Assembly: GCA_026168455.1 (NCBI GenBank)
Contig: CM047431.1
Coordinates: forward strand, 29,955,958-30,019,957
Origin: Theocolax elegans
Taxonomy: Eukaryota > Arthropoda > Insecta > Hymenoptera > Cerocephalidae
DNA length: 64,000 nt
Direction: 5' to 3'
Shown: in pieces, positions 31,343-42,067 of the stretch
Layout: each line of letters begins with the position of its first letter
How positions within the stretch are numbered: position 1 is the first letter of the stretch
Notes under the pieces: generated by a model
Database searches by the model: none
Seen by the model: only the letters and a program-made list of their open reading frames with translations
Told to the model about the DNA's origin: nothing
Position numbers and translations under genes: made by a program

Positions 31343-33136
31343 TTGTTAGCACCAATCAAGTCATATTCTATAAAAATAAAGCACAAGCCATGGATTACCA
31401 GGGACATTAAACTGATAATTAAGGACAGAAATACAGCTTTCGAGAGATTTCGTACTACTGGTTTGAGTGAAGATTACAAAGTTTATAAAGGGCTCAGAAA
31501 TCATGTCTCGAATGCTGTAAACTCGAGTAAATTTCACTTCCTGGCAAATAAACTTGACAGGGCAAACGATCCCAAAAGGTCCTGGAAATGCCTGAAAAGC
31601 ATGGGTCTTAGTTCTAAGACAAATCCATCGCCACTTAATTTATTCACCTTACAACAGCTTAACAATTATTACGCATCTGTCTCAAATCACGTACAGCCAT
31701 TGTTCATTCAGTCTTTTTCAACCATTTTATGTAATTCATGTCCTTTATCACCCTCCTCCTCATCTTTTCAATTCTCCAATATCACTACTAAAGAAGTTCA
31801 GAACGCAATTCGGGGAGCGTCCTCGAGGGCAGTGGGGATTGATGGCATATCCGTAGAAATGCTTAAGTTATTAGAGCCTCAATTAACTCTGCACCTCGTG
31901 GATGTTTTTAATGATATGCTTTCAACTGGATATTATCCTGAATACTGGAAGAGGGTGCTGCTGTTTCCTTTGGCGAAGTCGGGCAGGATGGAATCGTGTT
32001 CTGACACAAGGCCGATAGCAAAGCTTTGTGAACTCTCAAAGATCTTAGAAAGACTTGTGCACAATCAATTTTCTGAATACCTTGAGGAGAATAATATCCT
32101 CACTGAGAGACAGGCAGGTTTCCGCAGGGGACACAGTACCCAGACGGCACTCCTGGGAGTCATTGATGATGTCAGGAGAGCAATTGATGCCAGGAAGATC
32201 ACGATTCTTGTCCTGTTTGATTTCTCCAAGGCTTTCGACACGGTACCCCATGATAAATTAATTAAAAAATTAAGTGATATTGGTTGTTCCGATAACGTGC
32301 TTACATGGTTTTATCGGTATCTTGTGGGTCGCATGCATGCCGTGGAGAATGAATCTGGTGAGCGCTCAGATTGGCTGAAAATTAATGCTGGTGTGCCTCA
32401 GGGCAGTGTTCTTGGCCCGATTTTTTTTTCTATTTTCATTAACGATCTGCCGAAAGTACTCACACACAGCAAATATATGCTGTTTGCCGACGATGCCCAG
32501 GTCTACCATTCGTTTTTTCCTGCGGAATTTGAAATGGGAGTAAAGCGTATTACTCAGGATGCAAATGCAATAGCCCTATGGGCTCACAATAACGGACTTA
32601 AGTTAAATGTTAAAAAAACGAAGGTTATGATTCTGGGTAGCCAGGCTTTTTTATCGCGTATCGACTTGAACACTGCCCCTAAGGTAAAATTGGAAATGGA
32701 CTTTTTGAAGTATGAATGTGAGGTTAAGTCGCTCGGGATCACGATTACTCCATCTCTTGATTGGGCAAGGCAAGTGTCATCTATATCGAGTCGTGTGCAT
32801 GGTGTTTTGCACTCATTACGATACTATAGAAAAACCTTATCACGTGGTCTCAGGAAAAGACTGGTAGAGGCACTTGTCTTTCCTCACTTTGATTATGCGT
32901 GTGCGGTCTATGACGATGTTGACCAGACCAGAAATCTTAAATTACAAAGACTATTGAATGCTTGTGTACGGTTCGTGTGGGGTGACATACCGAGGAGAGA
33001 GCACGTCACTCCGTATAGGTTAGGTCTCAGGTGGTTATCAGTCGAGTCCAGGCGCTCATACATCATCGGTTCACTTGCTTTTAGTATCATCTGTCACAAT
33101 TCTCCTAGTTACCTGGCAAACCATTTCATTATCTAA
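31343..33136 (+). pseudogene. LINE reverse transcriptase
   Basis: A 597-codon frame with no internal stop. Visible blocks: PKRSWKCLKSMGL linker, FQFSNITTKEV, RPIAKLCELSKILERLV, ERQAGFRRGHSTQTALL, VLFDFSKAFDTVPHDKL, NAGVPQGSVLGPIFFSIFIN and the catalytic YMLFADDAQVYH. The C-terminal domain includes RRYSYI-like basic turns and ends at NHFII. It is in the same reading phase as the endonuclease, but the linker between them is broken, so the element is dead. It belongs to the CR1/Jockey-type group by RT pattern and short-repeat tail (inference). Confidence 0.85.
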
Positions 33137-33690
33137 ACACCTCGCAACATAATCACCGCACTTCCACTCGTCAACAAATAAAATCATTAAATTACCTTCC
33201 TCCTCGTACGGAGGCTTTAAATAAATCGTTCATCATCACCTCATCCAAGATCATAAATGAACTCCCTCCACATACATTTGATAAATCATCCATCGCCAAA
33301 TTCAAAGACTCGCTATTTCACTATTTGTTTGGACTCGACCAGACTGCCTGGGACACCAGGATGCAACATGAGGGGATAACGCCACCGCGTATCCCTCGCC
33401 TCGTATAGGTTATTTAGTTACTTAGATATTATACTAGTATATCCATTGTTTCGCTTTATTATTATTATTTTTATTGTTGAATTATTTATTGTATTTTATT
33501 TTTATTTTATCGATTTTATAGCTCACTTGATTTTATTATTGTTATTATTGTTATTATAGTTGTACATATTTTTTGTTATTTTATTTATTGTTAATAGTTT
33601 ATTTTGCAAATTGTATTATGTACACGAGTGCCTACGGGGTTTAAATCCCAAAGGCCAAATAAAGCCATTCAATCAATCAATCAATCAATC

Positions 33691-33774
33691 TCTCTCTCAT
33701 TCTCTCTCCCTTATTCTCTCTCTCGCTCTGTACCTCTCGTTCTGATTCTATCTCTCATACTCTTTCTCATTCTC

Positions 33775-33819
<45 letters not shown>
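33691..33819. repeat. (TC)n array 2
   Basis: Pyrimidine repeat between the tail of the first LINE and a LINE 3' fragment. Confidence 0.95.
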
Positions 33820-33823
<4 letters not shown>

Positions 33824-34374
33824 GTTACAAAGGCAGTTGTCTCCTTGTGTGTGCTCGAATTTTGCTGACTGATCAGCTAAACTGGCTTCCATTAAATGTT
33901 CGACGAAAATATTTCCTTGGTCTTTTATGTATAAATTGTTGGCCACCCAAACACCTCAATATTTATTCGATAAGCTGGCTTTTGTTGGCATTGAATTGCG
34001 TAGATACAAACGAGTAAATACCGTTTTTAACCTACCTAATGTTAAGAATCTTGCGTGTAAATCTTCGTTTATTTATTTAGCAATGGAAACGTGGGATAAT
34101 ATCCTATCTAGAATAAGAAAGTGTAAATATTTTTAAAATGTATTATAAAAATTTCTCCATGAGGATGGATAGCGACTTATCCGATTTTATGTCCAATGCT
34201 TGCGACGTAGATTATTTTAATTTTAATTTAGCGTGAATTATTATTTTACATATGTATTATCGGTTATATTAATTCTTCTTTAGTTGTCTAATTTATTTTA
34301 TATGTTCTATTTTATATGATTAGAGCCATCCGGTTGTATCAACTTTGGCGCAAATAAATATAGTTATCAATCGA
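33820..34374 (+). mobile_element. LINE 3' fragment (ORF2 C-terminus and tail)
   Basis: Plus-strand translation, with one frameshift near 33925, gives LLTDQLNWLPLNVRRKY and MYKLLATQTPQYLFDKLAF, then SSFIYLAMETWDNI, the end of a LINE ORF2. The 3' end is AATAAATATAGTTATCAATC, then TC repeat. It is severely 5'-truncated. Confidence 0.75.
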
Positions 34375-34377
34375 TCT

Positions 34378-34431
<54 letters not shown>

Positions 34432-34450
34432 CTCTAATTCTCTCTATCAC
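34375..34450. repeat. (TC)n array 3
   Basis: Pyrimidine repeat between two LINE 3' fragments. Confidence 0.95.
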
Positions 34451-34860
34451 TTGGATATATAAGTTTAAGTTTAATCAGCATTGCTGTGTTATTTCATCTG
34501 TCATTTCTTCTGTATTTCATTGCGTCATTATACGTCATTTTTGTTAATATTTATTTATTTATTCATTGTATTCATCATATATATTCTTTTTTATTTTATA
34601 TTGCGGTTGATATGCGAACGCTAACTATTTTGTTATTTATTTTTAAGTTTTAATTTATTAATCAATTAATCAATTGTACATATATTTTATTTTGTTATTT
34701 TAATTCTTTACTCTGTCATGATTTTTATTTTATATTTTTGTTATGCAATTTTATATTATTATCTAGTTTTAAAAAAGTTTTACTCTATGTATCAGTTCGC
34801 TTTAGTGCCTATGGGGTTTTTACCCCATAATTTGCCCAATAAATACATCAATCAATCAAT
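34451..34860 (+). mobile_element. LINE 3'-UTR fragment with (AATC)n tail
   Basis: No coding sequence. The last 70 bp (TTTAGTGCCTATGGGGTTTT, a TATGGGG/CCCCATA hairpin, AATAAA, CAATCAATCAAT) match the 3' end of the LINE ending at 33690, so it is a truncated member of the same or a close family. Confidence 0.72.
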
Positions 34861-35286
34861 CTCTCTCTCTCTCTCTACCTCTCATTCTCTCTCTCATTCT
34901 CTCACTCTCTCAACCTCTCCCTCACGCTCCCACACAAACCCTCATTCATATTCACTCTCTCCCTCTTACAGTCCCTCATTCTTACTCACTCTTACTCTCG
35001 CACTCCCTCACTCTCCCTCATTCTTACTCGCTCTCACTCTCGCACTATATCACTCGCTCCCTCTCACAGTCCCTCATTCTTACTCACTCTTACTCTCGCA
35101 CTCCCTCACTCTCCCTCATTCTTACTCGCTTTCACTCTCGCACTATATTACTCCCTCCCTCTCACAGTCCCTCATTCTTACTCACTGTCACTCTCGCAAT
35201 CCCTCATTCTTTCTCATTCTTACACGCTCTCACTCTCGCACTATATCACTCTCTCCCTCATTCCCTCTCTCTCTCTGCTTCTCCCT

Positions 35287-35324
<38 letters not shown>

Positions 35325-35411
35325 GCCTCTCCCTTCCTCTCTCTCTCTTTCTCTATCTCTCTTTCTCTCTTTCTCTCTATCACTCTATCTCTCATTCTGT
35401 CTCTCTCTATT

Positions 35412-35444
<33 letters not shown>

Positions 35445-35546
35445 TTCTCTATCTCTCTTTCTCGCTTTCTCTCTTTCTCTCTTTCACTCTATGTCTCATT
35501 CTCACTCTCTCATTATCTCCCTTCTCTATCTCTCTCTCTCTCTCTC
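34861..35546. repeat. (TC)n-rich array 4
   Basis: Imperfect pyrimidine array with an internal higher-order unit containing CTCACAGTCCCTCATTCTTACTC, repeated at about 34965, 35061 and 35161. Confidence 0.95.
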
Positions 35547-35855
35547 CGTAAGTAGCAAGTCACACTTGGCACTGCTCCCGGGTTGACTGTTATATTAACC
35601 ACTTTTGCTATGGGTCCGTAAGCTTCTGCTGCAATTGCATGTGTGCATTTATGTGCAATTTGGACTCAGAACGGTTTTCTTGTATACAACGCTATATATT
35701 TGAGGTTAGTTGGAGAGGCTACAGAATACAGACAGAATTGGTGGATCCTTGGTTTTCGTCCAATCACATTCATGCTGCCTAAATCGTCGTTCGAGCGCTT
35801 ATCTTGCGGTTCTTAGACTCTATGCCGGACAGCGCCCCTCTACTACATTGAGATC

Positions 35856-37070
35856 ATGCCGCCTAAGTGGCAACGTAAAGACAGCGCCGGAGAAACCTCG
35901 GATCTCCCACCAGGCGCTTCCCTATCAGCTGACGAGGTACTAATGCTTAACGAGAGTGTCAACGAAAACTTCGCGATACTACTCGCGTGGATTAACGGTG
36001 AGAAAGATGCGATGACTGCGAAGAAAAAATCTGACTTGCGAGCGTCGTTACAGGCTATGCGAAGTGCTTATAATAGCGTATCTAGTGCATATAATATTAA
36101 ATTAGCGGTTGACAGCTTTGCAAGTTCGTATAAACTTGAGTTCGACAAAGTTTGTAAAACAATCGAGCGTGTATCGGAATCATTTACATCTACTGCTATT
36201 GTTAAGTCGTCTGAATCTTGCAGCTCCTACGCCGATGTTGCCTCGCGTATGCCGACTTCTTCGCGCTCTGCGCCAAATAATCAGGTTTCTCTTTCACACG
36301 GCAAAGCTTTTCCTTTGACTAAGTGCGAGCGATTGGTGATAGGCCCTCGGGAGAATGCTCGGGATCAATTTGAATCTGCGAAGGTCACTAAATCTGTACT
36401 GCAGAAGGTAATTAATCCGGTCGATCTAAATATGCATATAAATCGAATTACTTTTGGATCTCAATGTTGTGTTGTGATTGAGGGTGTTGGACTCGATGCA
36501 AAGGCAATTTCTAGTTGCAAAGCTTTTATCGAGTCTGGCTTGGAGATTAAGACTGAATCAAAAATGCTTCCGCGAATCGCAATACATGATTTACCGATTA
36601 ATTTGTCTAGCAGCGACATTGTGAATTGTTTAGTTAAGCAGAATCTACCTTCGGCCTCTTCTCAGGATTGCAGAGTTGTGTACACGTATCCCGCGCGTGA
36701 TAAAAAATACCGATCTTGTATTGTCGAAACTAAACCGGAGCATAGATTGCAGCTTTTGAAGAGTGGTAAGGTTCATATACAGTGGCACGTTTGTTGCATC
36801 TCGGATCATGTTTCAATACTGCAATGCTTTAATTGTAACGAGTTTGGCCATGTTGCTAAAGTTTGTAAAAATAAACAATGTTGTAGCTTTTGTTCGGGTG
36901 AGCATCTTGTGAAAAACTGTACTGACAGGTGCAATTTAAAATGCATTAACTGTGTAAAATCGAACCTTAATAATACTGCGCACTCGGCTACGGATAAAGC
37001 GAAGTGTCCTGTTTTGCGTAAGAAGATTGATCGCAAGATTTCTTTTATTAATTATGGCTGTGACGAATGA
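35856..37070 (+). CDS. LINE ORF1 (Gag-like, zinc knuckles)
   Basis: 404 aa from the ATG in GAGATCATGCCGCC at 35856. The N-terminal 100 residues are helical and may form a coiled coil; the middle is a fold compatible with the RNA-binding domain of such proteins (RIAIHDLPINLSSSDIVNCL). The C-terminus has knuckles CFNCNEFGHVAKVC and CSFCSGEHLVKNC, then a third Cys cluster CNLKCINC. It would coat LINE RNA. Its stop TGA at 37068-37070 overlaps ORF2 by 17 bases from the ATG at 37054. No break. Confidence 0.88.
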   Translation: MPPKWQRKDSAGETSDLPPGASLSADEVLMLNESVNENFAILLAWINGEKDAMTAKKKSDLRASLQAMRSAYNSVSSAYNIKLAVDSFASSYKLEFDKVCKTIERVSESFTSTAIVKSSESCSSYADVASRMPTSSRSAPNNQVSLSHGKAFPLTKCERLVIGPRENARDQFESAKVTKSVLQKVINPVDLNMHINRITFGSQCCVVIEGVGLDAKAISSCKAFIESGLEIKTESKMLPRIAIHDLPINLSSSDIVNCLVKQNLPSASSQDCRVVYTYPARDKKYRSCIVETKPEHRLQLLKSGKVHIQWHVCCISDHVSILQCFNCNEFGHVAKVCKNKQCCSFCSGEHLVKNCTDRCNLKCINCVKSNLNNTAHSATDKAKCPVLRKKIDRKISFINYGCDE

Positions 37071-39864
37071 TTTGTTGTTGAGACTGTGTCATATGAACGC
37101 GCAATCAATTGAGGCTCACTTTGTAGATATACAATCGACTGTTCTTTCTCATAAGCTTAGTGTTTTGGCTATTAGTGAATCGTGGTTGAAACCACAGCGG
37201 TCCTCCAATGTTTTTGCGATTCCGGGTTACACTCTGTTACGTGTGGATAGACTGGGTAAGGGTGGAGGTGGTGTTGCGATGTACATTAGTGACTCAATTA
37301 AAGACCGTGTAGTTGTATGTTCTTCGCAAGCTGAAGTGTATACTAAAAGACCCGAATTCTTATTTGTATTGTTATATTTGGGTAATGTCAGGATTTTGAT
37401 TGGGGTAATTTATAGCCCCCTTAAAAGTGGATTCTGGGAAGATGTTGAGGAAAGTCTTGTGAATTGCAATATCTCTTTCGACTATACAATTTTAGTAGGT
37501 GATTTTAACATAGACTGGTTGAGTTCCTCAACACCTCGTAGTATTCTGCGTAATTTTTTTGATACATACAATCTGAAACCACTTGATTTTCGTCCCACAC
37601 ACCATATTAATACTTCATACTCTCAGATAGATTATATTTGCGTAAGCGATGTTTCTAAGGTCGAATCTTTTTATCAAACACATAACCCAAACATTTCTGC
37701 ACATGATCTGATTTTCGCTGACTTCACTGTTCCGATCCCAATTCATTCGACTCGTAGTATTACATGTCGTTCATTTAAGAATTTTAGTGAATCAAAGTTT
37801 AAGCGAGATCTTGACACCTATGATTGGAGTCATTTTTACTCCTGCGACATCGAGGGCAAAGTGCACGCCCTGAACGGTGCCCTACTGAACTTATATGATA
37901 GGCATGCACCGTACGTTACATTCACGCCAAAGGGTAAACGTTCACCTTGGATTAACGATGAGGTTAGATGCATTATTAATGCACGTAATAAAGCTTGGCG
38001 TACATTTAAACGATCACGACGGGAGAACCACCATGCAGTCTTTAAAAGATTGAGAAATCAGGCTAAGTCTGCAATTCGTAATGCATTCTCATTGTACTTT
38101 AAGTCTAAGTTGCGTAACTGCTCTAATACTACGGATACCTGGAAGTGTGTTAGTAATCTGGGACTAGGTAATAAATCGCGTGATTCTGTTATGCTGCCAG
38201 CAGACACAAATACCTTCAATAGGTACTTCATTGGGGATAATCTTGCAACGAATTTGCGCAATTTATGTTCTTCAGCACGCATTGACCCCGATAATAGGTT
38301 TTATTTTAGACATGTGCGAGTCAATGATGTAATTGGGGCTATTTTGTCAGCGAGATCGAATGCGCTTGGACCCGATAGCATTCCTGTTAGGTTTCTGAGA
38401 GATTGTCTTCGAGTTATTTTGCCTCTATTGCTTAATATATTTGACTCTTCTTTGCAATCTGGTATATTTCCTCAATCTTGGAAATTAGCATACGTGCGTC
38501 CGTTACCTAAACGTCCCTTACCTACCGAGGTTTCGCACTTTAGACCAATTAGTATCCTATCGGCTACATCTAAGATTTTGGAAACGGTTGTTTTCAAACA
38601 AATGAATGATTATGTTTGTAGTAATGATTTGCTTGATCCTTTTCAATCCGGTTTCCGTAAGAGATTTAGTACGCATACAGCGTTGATCAAAATCATTGAC
38701 GACGTTAAAGAGGCCATTGACGGGGAACAAGTTGTGCTCTTAGTGGCGGTGGATTTTTCGAGTGCATTCGATCGTGTCAACCCGAATTTACTCTGTGATA
38801 AGTTGATCGATCTTGGTTTTTCTGACACAGCTTGTGACTGGATTCGCTCTTACATGTCAAATCGCTCACAAATCGTTGTTTCTTCAAATGGTGATATGTC
38901 CGAACCAATTGTTCGTCTTGGTGGAGTGCCTCAAGGTAGCATACTTGGTCCATTACTATTCTCCCTCTTCATTAATGATGCTCCAACAATCCTTAGACAT
39001 TCTAAACATCATATGTATGCAGACGATTTTACGTTGTATTGTAGTGGATCATTTTATGCTCTTACACATATTATTGATAAGATCAACACTGACCTGCAGG
39101 CGCTCTTGCAGTGGGCCACGATGAACGGCTTACCAATAAATTCTAAAAAGACTCAAGCCATCTGGTTAGGTTCTCATGGTTTTATTAGCCGTCTTAAGGT
39201 CATGACTCTACCAAAGTTAATCGTGTCTGATGATTTAGTTGACTACTGCGAATCGCTGAAACTGCTTGGAGTTACCCTCGATAGCACCTTGTCGTGGTCG
39301 CCTCAATGTATGCATACTTCACGTAAATGCTATGCTGTTCTGTCTCGACTGCGTAAGTGTAGTGATTGTTTACCCAATGCGACGAAAATGATGTTAATCC
39401 AATCGCTAGTATTTCCTTACTTGGATTACTGTGCGGGACTTTTCCTAGGCTTATCATCTGAGCTTACACTCAAGCTACAGCGTAGTAAAAATGCTGCTAT
39501 ACGTTTTGCAACTGGTGTTAAAAGACATGAGCACATTACGCCTACCTATGCAGCTAATAGGATTTTATCGTATGCTAAAAGACGAGATTTTATTTGTTTG
39601 TGCTTGCTTGCTGGTGTTCTTCGATATAATTTGCCTGGTTATGCAGTTAATAGATTTAGGTTTCGCGAGCCTGGTAGGTTGGGGACAAAGAGGTGTTCGG
39701 CTCTGGATTTGAATGTTCGCTGGGCAAGAACGACAGCCTTTAAAACTGCTTTTTTTATTTATACGGCCGAGCGTTGGAATAATTTACCGGAAAATATTCG
39801 TCAATTGTACATATGCGACAGCTTTAGAACACATCTGTTCGATTATCTTTTAAATTCTGACTAA
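37054..39864 (+). CDS. LINE ORF2 (endonuclease and reverse transcriptase)
   Basis: 936 codons from ATG 37054 (the frame is open from 37027). The APE endonuclease: LCHMNAQSIEAHF, AISESWLKPQ, RVDRLGKGGGGVAMY, LVGDFNIDWL, and SAHDLIFADF. The reverse transcriptase: FRPISILSATSKILETV, FQSGFRKRFSTHTAL, VAVDFSSAFDRVNP, GGVPQGSILGPLLFSLFIN and the catalytic MYADDFTLY. The C-terminal part ends AERWNNLPENIRQLY. All catalytic residues I can check are in place and no stop occurs, so the protein may be active. The start codon overlaps ORF1, suggesting termination-reinitiation. Confidence 0.9.
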   Translation: MAVTNDLLLRLCHMNAQSIEAHFVDIQSTVLSHKLSVLAISESWLKPQRSSNVFAIPGYTLLRVDRLGKGGGGVAMYISDSIKDRVVVCSSQAEVYTKRPEFLFVLLYLGNVRILIGVIYSPLKSGFWEDVEESLVNCNISFDYTILVGDFNIDWLSSSTPRSILRNFFDTYNLKPLDFRPTHHINTSYSQIDYICVSDVSKVESFYQTHNPNISAHDLIFADFTVPIPIHSTRSITCRSFKNFSESKFKRDLDTYDWSHFYSCDIEGKVHALNGALLNLYDRHAPYVTFTPKGKRSPWINDEVRCIINARNKAWRTFKRSRRENHHAVFKRLRNQAKSAIRNAFSLYFKSKLRNCSNTTDTWKCVSNLGLGNKSRDSVMLPADTNTFNRYFIGDNLATNLRNLCSSARIDPDNRFYFRHVRVNDVIGAILSARSNALGPDSIPVRFLRDCLRVILPLLLNIFDSSLQSGIFPQSWKLAYVRPLPKRPLPTEVSHFRPISILSATSKILETVVFKQMNDYVCSNDLLDPFQSGFRKRFSTHTALIKIIDDVKEAIDGEQVVLLVAVDFSSAFDRVNPNLLCDKLIDLGFSDTACDWIRSYMSNRSQIVVSSNGDMSEPIVRLGGVPQGSILGPLLFSLFINDAPTILRHSKHHMYADDFTLYCSGSFYALTHIIDKINTDLQALLQWATMNGLPINSKKTQAIWLGSHGFISRLKVMTLPKLIVSDDLVDYCESLKLLGVTLDSTLSWSPQCMHTSRKCYAVLSRLRKCSDCLPNATKMMLIQSLVFPYLDYCAGLFLGLSSELTLKLQRSKNAAIRFATGVKRHEHITPTYAANRILSYAKRRDFICLCLLAGVLRYNLPGYAVNRFRFREPGRLGTKRCSALDLNVRWARTTAFKTAFFIYTAERWNNLPENIRQLYICDSFRTHLFDYLLNSD

Positions 39865-40135
39865 GTACACATATATGTTTACCTATTTATTTTATAATTG
39901 TATGTATTTTATCGTTTGTAAATCATCGTTGTTATACTGCGCCGCATTATTACTCTATCTGTGTACTTTCGTTTTTATATTATTTAACTTCATCACTTGT
40001 TTGGAAACGTTTTTCTTAGTACTGCGACTATTATAGTAAACATATTTATGTAAACTGTTTATACTGTGCCCCGGCTATTATGGGCCCTGAGTCCTTAGCC
40101 GATAAATAAAAAATTCAATTCAATTCAATACAATT

Positions 40136-40905
40136 CTATCTCTCATTCTCTCTCTCTATCTCTCTATCTCTCATTCTCTCCATCTCTCTCTCTCTCTCTC
40201 TATCTCCATCTCTCATTCTCTCTCTTTCTCTCTATGTTTCATTCTCTCCATCCCAATCTCTTACACATTCTCTATCTCTCATTCTCTCCCTCTCTCTCCC
40301 TCTCTCTCTCTCTATCTCCATCTCTCATTCTCTCTCTTTCTCTCTATGTCTCATTCTCTATCTTTATCTATATCATTCTCTCCATCCCAATCTCTTACAC
40401 ATTCTCTATCTCTCTCCCTCACACTCTCTCTGTCTCCCTAACTCTCTCTCTCTCTCTCCCTCACTCTCCCTCTCTCGCCCTCACACTCCCTCATTCTTCC
40501 TTACTCTCTCCCTCTCACAGTCCCTCATTATTACTCACACTCACTCTCGCACATCCTCTCTATCTCGCACTCTATCACTCACTCTCTCTCTCTCTCTCTC
40601 TCATTCTCGCTCTCGCTCTCTATCCCCATTCACTGTTTCTTCTTCTCTCTTTCGTTCTCTCTATCTTTCATTCACTCTCTCTTATTCTCTCTCTTTCTCT
40701 CTATCTTTCGTTCTCTCTCTTTCTCTCTATCTTTCAATCTCCATCTTCATTTCATTCTCTCTCTCTTATTCTCTCTTTCTTTCTCTCTCTCTCCCTCTCG
40801 CTTTCTTTCTCTCTCTCTCTCCCTCTCTCTATCTCTTATTCTCTCTCTCTATCTGTTTTCCCATCTCTTGCTCTCACTGTCTCTCGCTCTGACTCATTCT
40901 GTCTG
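40136..40905. repeat. (TC)n-rich array 5
   Basis: Imperfect pyrimidine array after the LINE tail. It ends at a 27-bp unique bridge (GTCTGACGCCAAGAAGATG...) where the strand bias flips. Confidence 0.95.
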
Positions 40906-40932
40906 ACGCCAAGAAGATGTTTGTCGGACGGA

Positions 40933-42045
40933 CGGAGAATAAGAGAATGAGACAGGGCGAGAGAGACAGTGAGGGGAAGAGATAGAGAGACAGATAAAGA
41001 GAGAGAGAGAGAGAGAGAGATTGAGAGATAGCGAGAGGGAGAGAGAAAGAGAGAGAGAATAAGAGAGAATGAAAGATAAAGTGCGGGAGAGAATGAGAGA
41101 TAGAGAGAGAGAGGGAATGAAAGATAGAGAAAATGAGAGAGAGAATAAGAGTGAGAATGATAGATAGAGAGAAAGAGAGAGAATAAGAGAGAGTGAATGA
41201 ATGATAGAGAGAAATAGAGAGAATATGAGAGAGTGAATAAAAGATAGAGAGAAACAGAGAGAGAATAAGAAAGAGTGATTGGGAGATAGAGAGTGAGAGC
41301 GAGAATGAGAGAGAGAGTGATAGGGTGCGAGAGTGGGAGCGAGTAATAATGAGGGACTGTGAGAGGGAGAGAGTGACTAAGAATGAGGGAGTGTGAGGGA
41401 GAGAGAGGGAGAGAGAGGGAGAGAGAGGGAGAGTTAGGGAGACAGAGAGAGAATGGGTAAGAGATTGAAAGGGAGAGAATGAGATAGATAAAGAGAGTGA
41501 ATGAGAGATAAAGAGAGAGAATGAGAGATTAAGAGAGAGAGAGAGAGAGAGAGAGAGAATAAGCTAGAGAGAATGATAGATGGAGAGAGAGAGAGGGGGA
41601 GAGAGAGAATGAGTGATAGAGAGAGGGAGAGGAAGAGAGAGAATGCGTGATAGAGAGAGGGGGAGAGAGAGAATGAGTGAGAGACAGGGGGACAGAGAGA
41701 ATGAGTGATAGAGAGGGGGGAGAGAGAGAATGAGAGACAGAGTGAGGGGGAAAGAGAGAGAGAATGTATGATAGAGTGAAAGAGAGAGAGAATAAGTGAG
41801 AGAGAATGAAAGATAGATATTGAAAGATAGAGTGAAAGAGAGAGAGAATAAGAGAGAGAGAATGAAAGATAGATATTGAAAGATAGAGTGAAAGAGAGAG
41901 AAAATAAGAGAGAGAGAATGAAAGATAGATATTGAAAGATAGAGTGAAAGAGAGAGAAAATAAGAGAGAGAGAATGAAAGATAGATATTGAAAGATAGAG
42001 TGAAAGAGAGAGAGAATATGAAAGAGTGATTGGGAGATAGATAAA
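40933..42045. repeat. (GA)n-rich array 6
   Basis: Purine counterpart of the preceding pyrimidine arrays, about 1.1 kb, with internal units such as AGAGAATGAAAGATAGATATTGAAAGATAG repeated at 41800-42000. Open frames on the minus strand are repeat artefacts. Confidence 0.95.
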
Positions 42046-42067
42046 TACATTATTTTGTATATTATTG

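Larger units (their letters stand above)
30363..33690 (+). mobile_element. Non-LTR retrotransposon (CR1/Jockey-type), decayed, in TC repeats
   Basis: Endonuclease then reverse transcriptase on the plus strand. The 3' end is GTGCCTACGGGGTTTAAATC..., AATAAA and an (AATC)n tail at 33669-33690. TC repeats lie directly on both sides. No ORF1 is present; the 5' end looks truncated. Confidence 0.87.
35547..40135 (+). mobile_element. Intact-looking two-ORF LINE in TC repeats
   Basis: A 5' leader of about 310 bp, ORF1, ORF2 and a 3' UTR of about 270 bp ending in an (AATTC)n-type tail at 40112-40135. The 3' UTR has a CGGCTA/TAGCCG hairpin. (TC)n DNA flanks both ends. Both ORFs are uninterrupted, so this may be a recently active copy. 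Confidence 0.88.

Noticed and set aside
34718..35551. 277-aa Ser/Leu-rich open frame
   Set aside because: Simple-repeat translation of the TC array.
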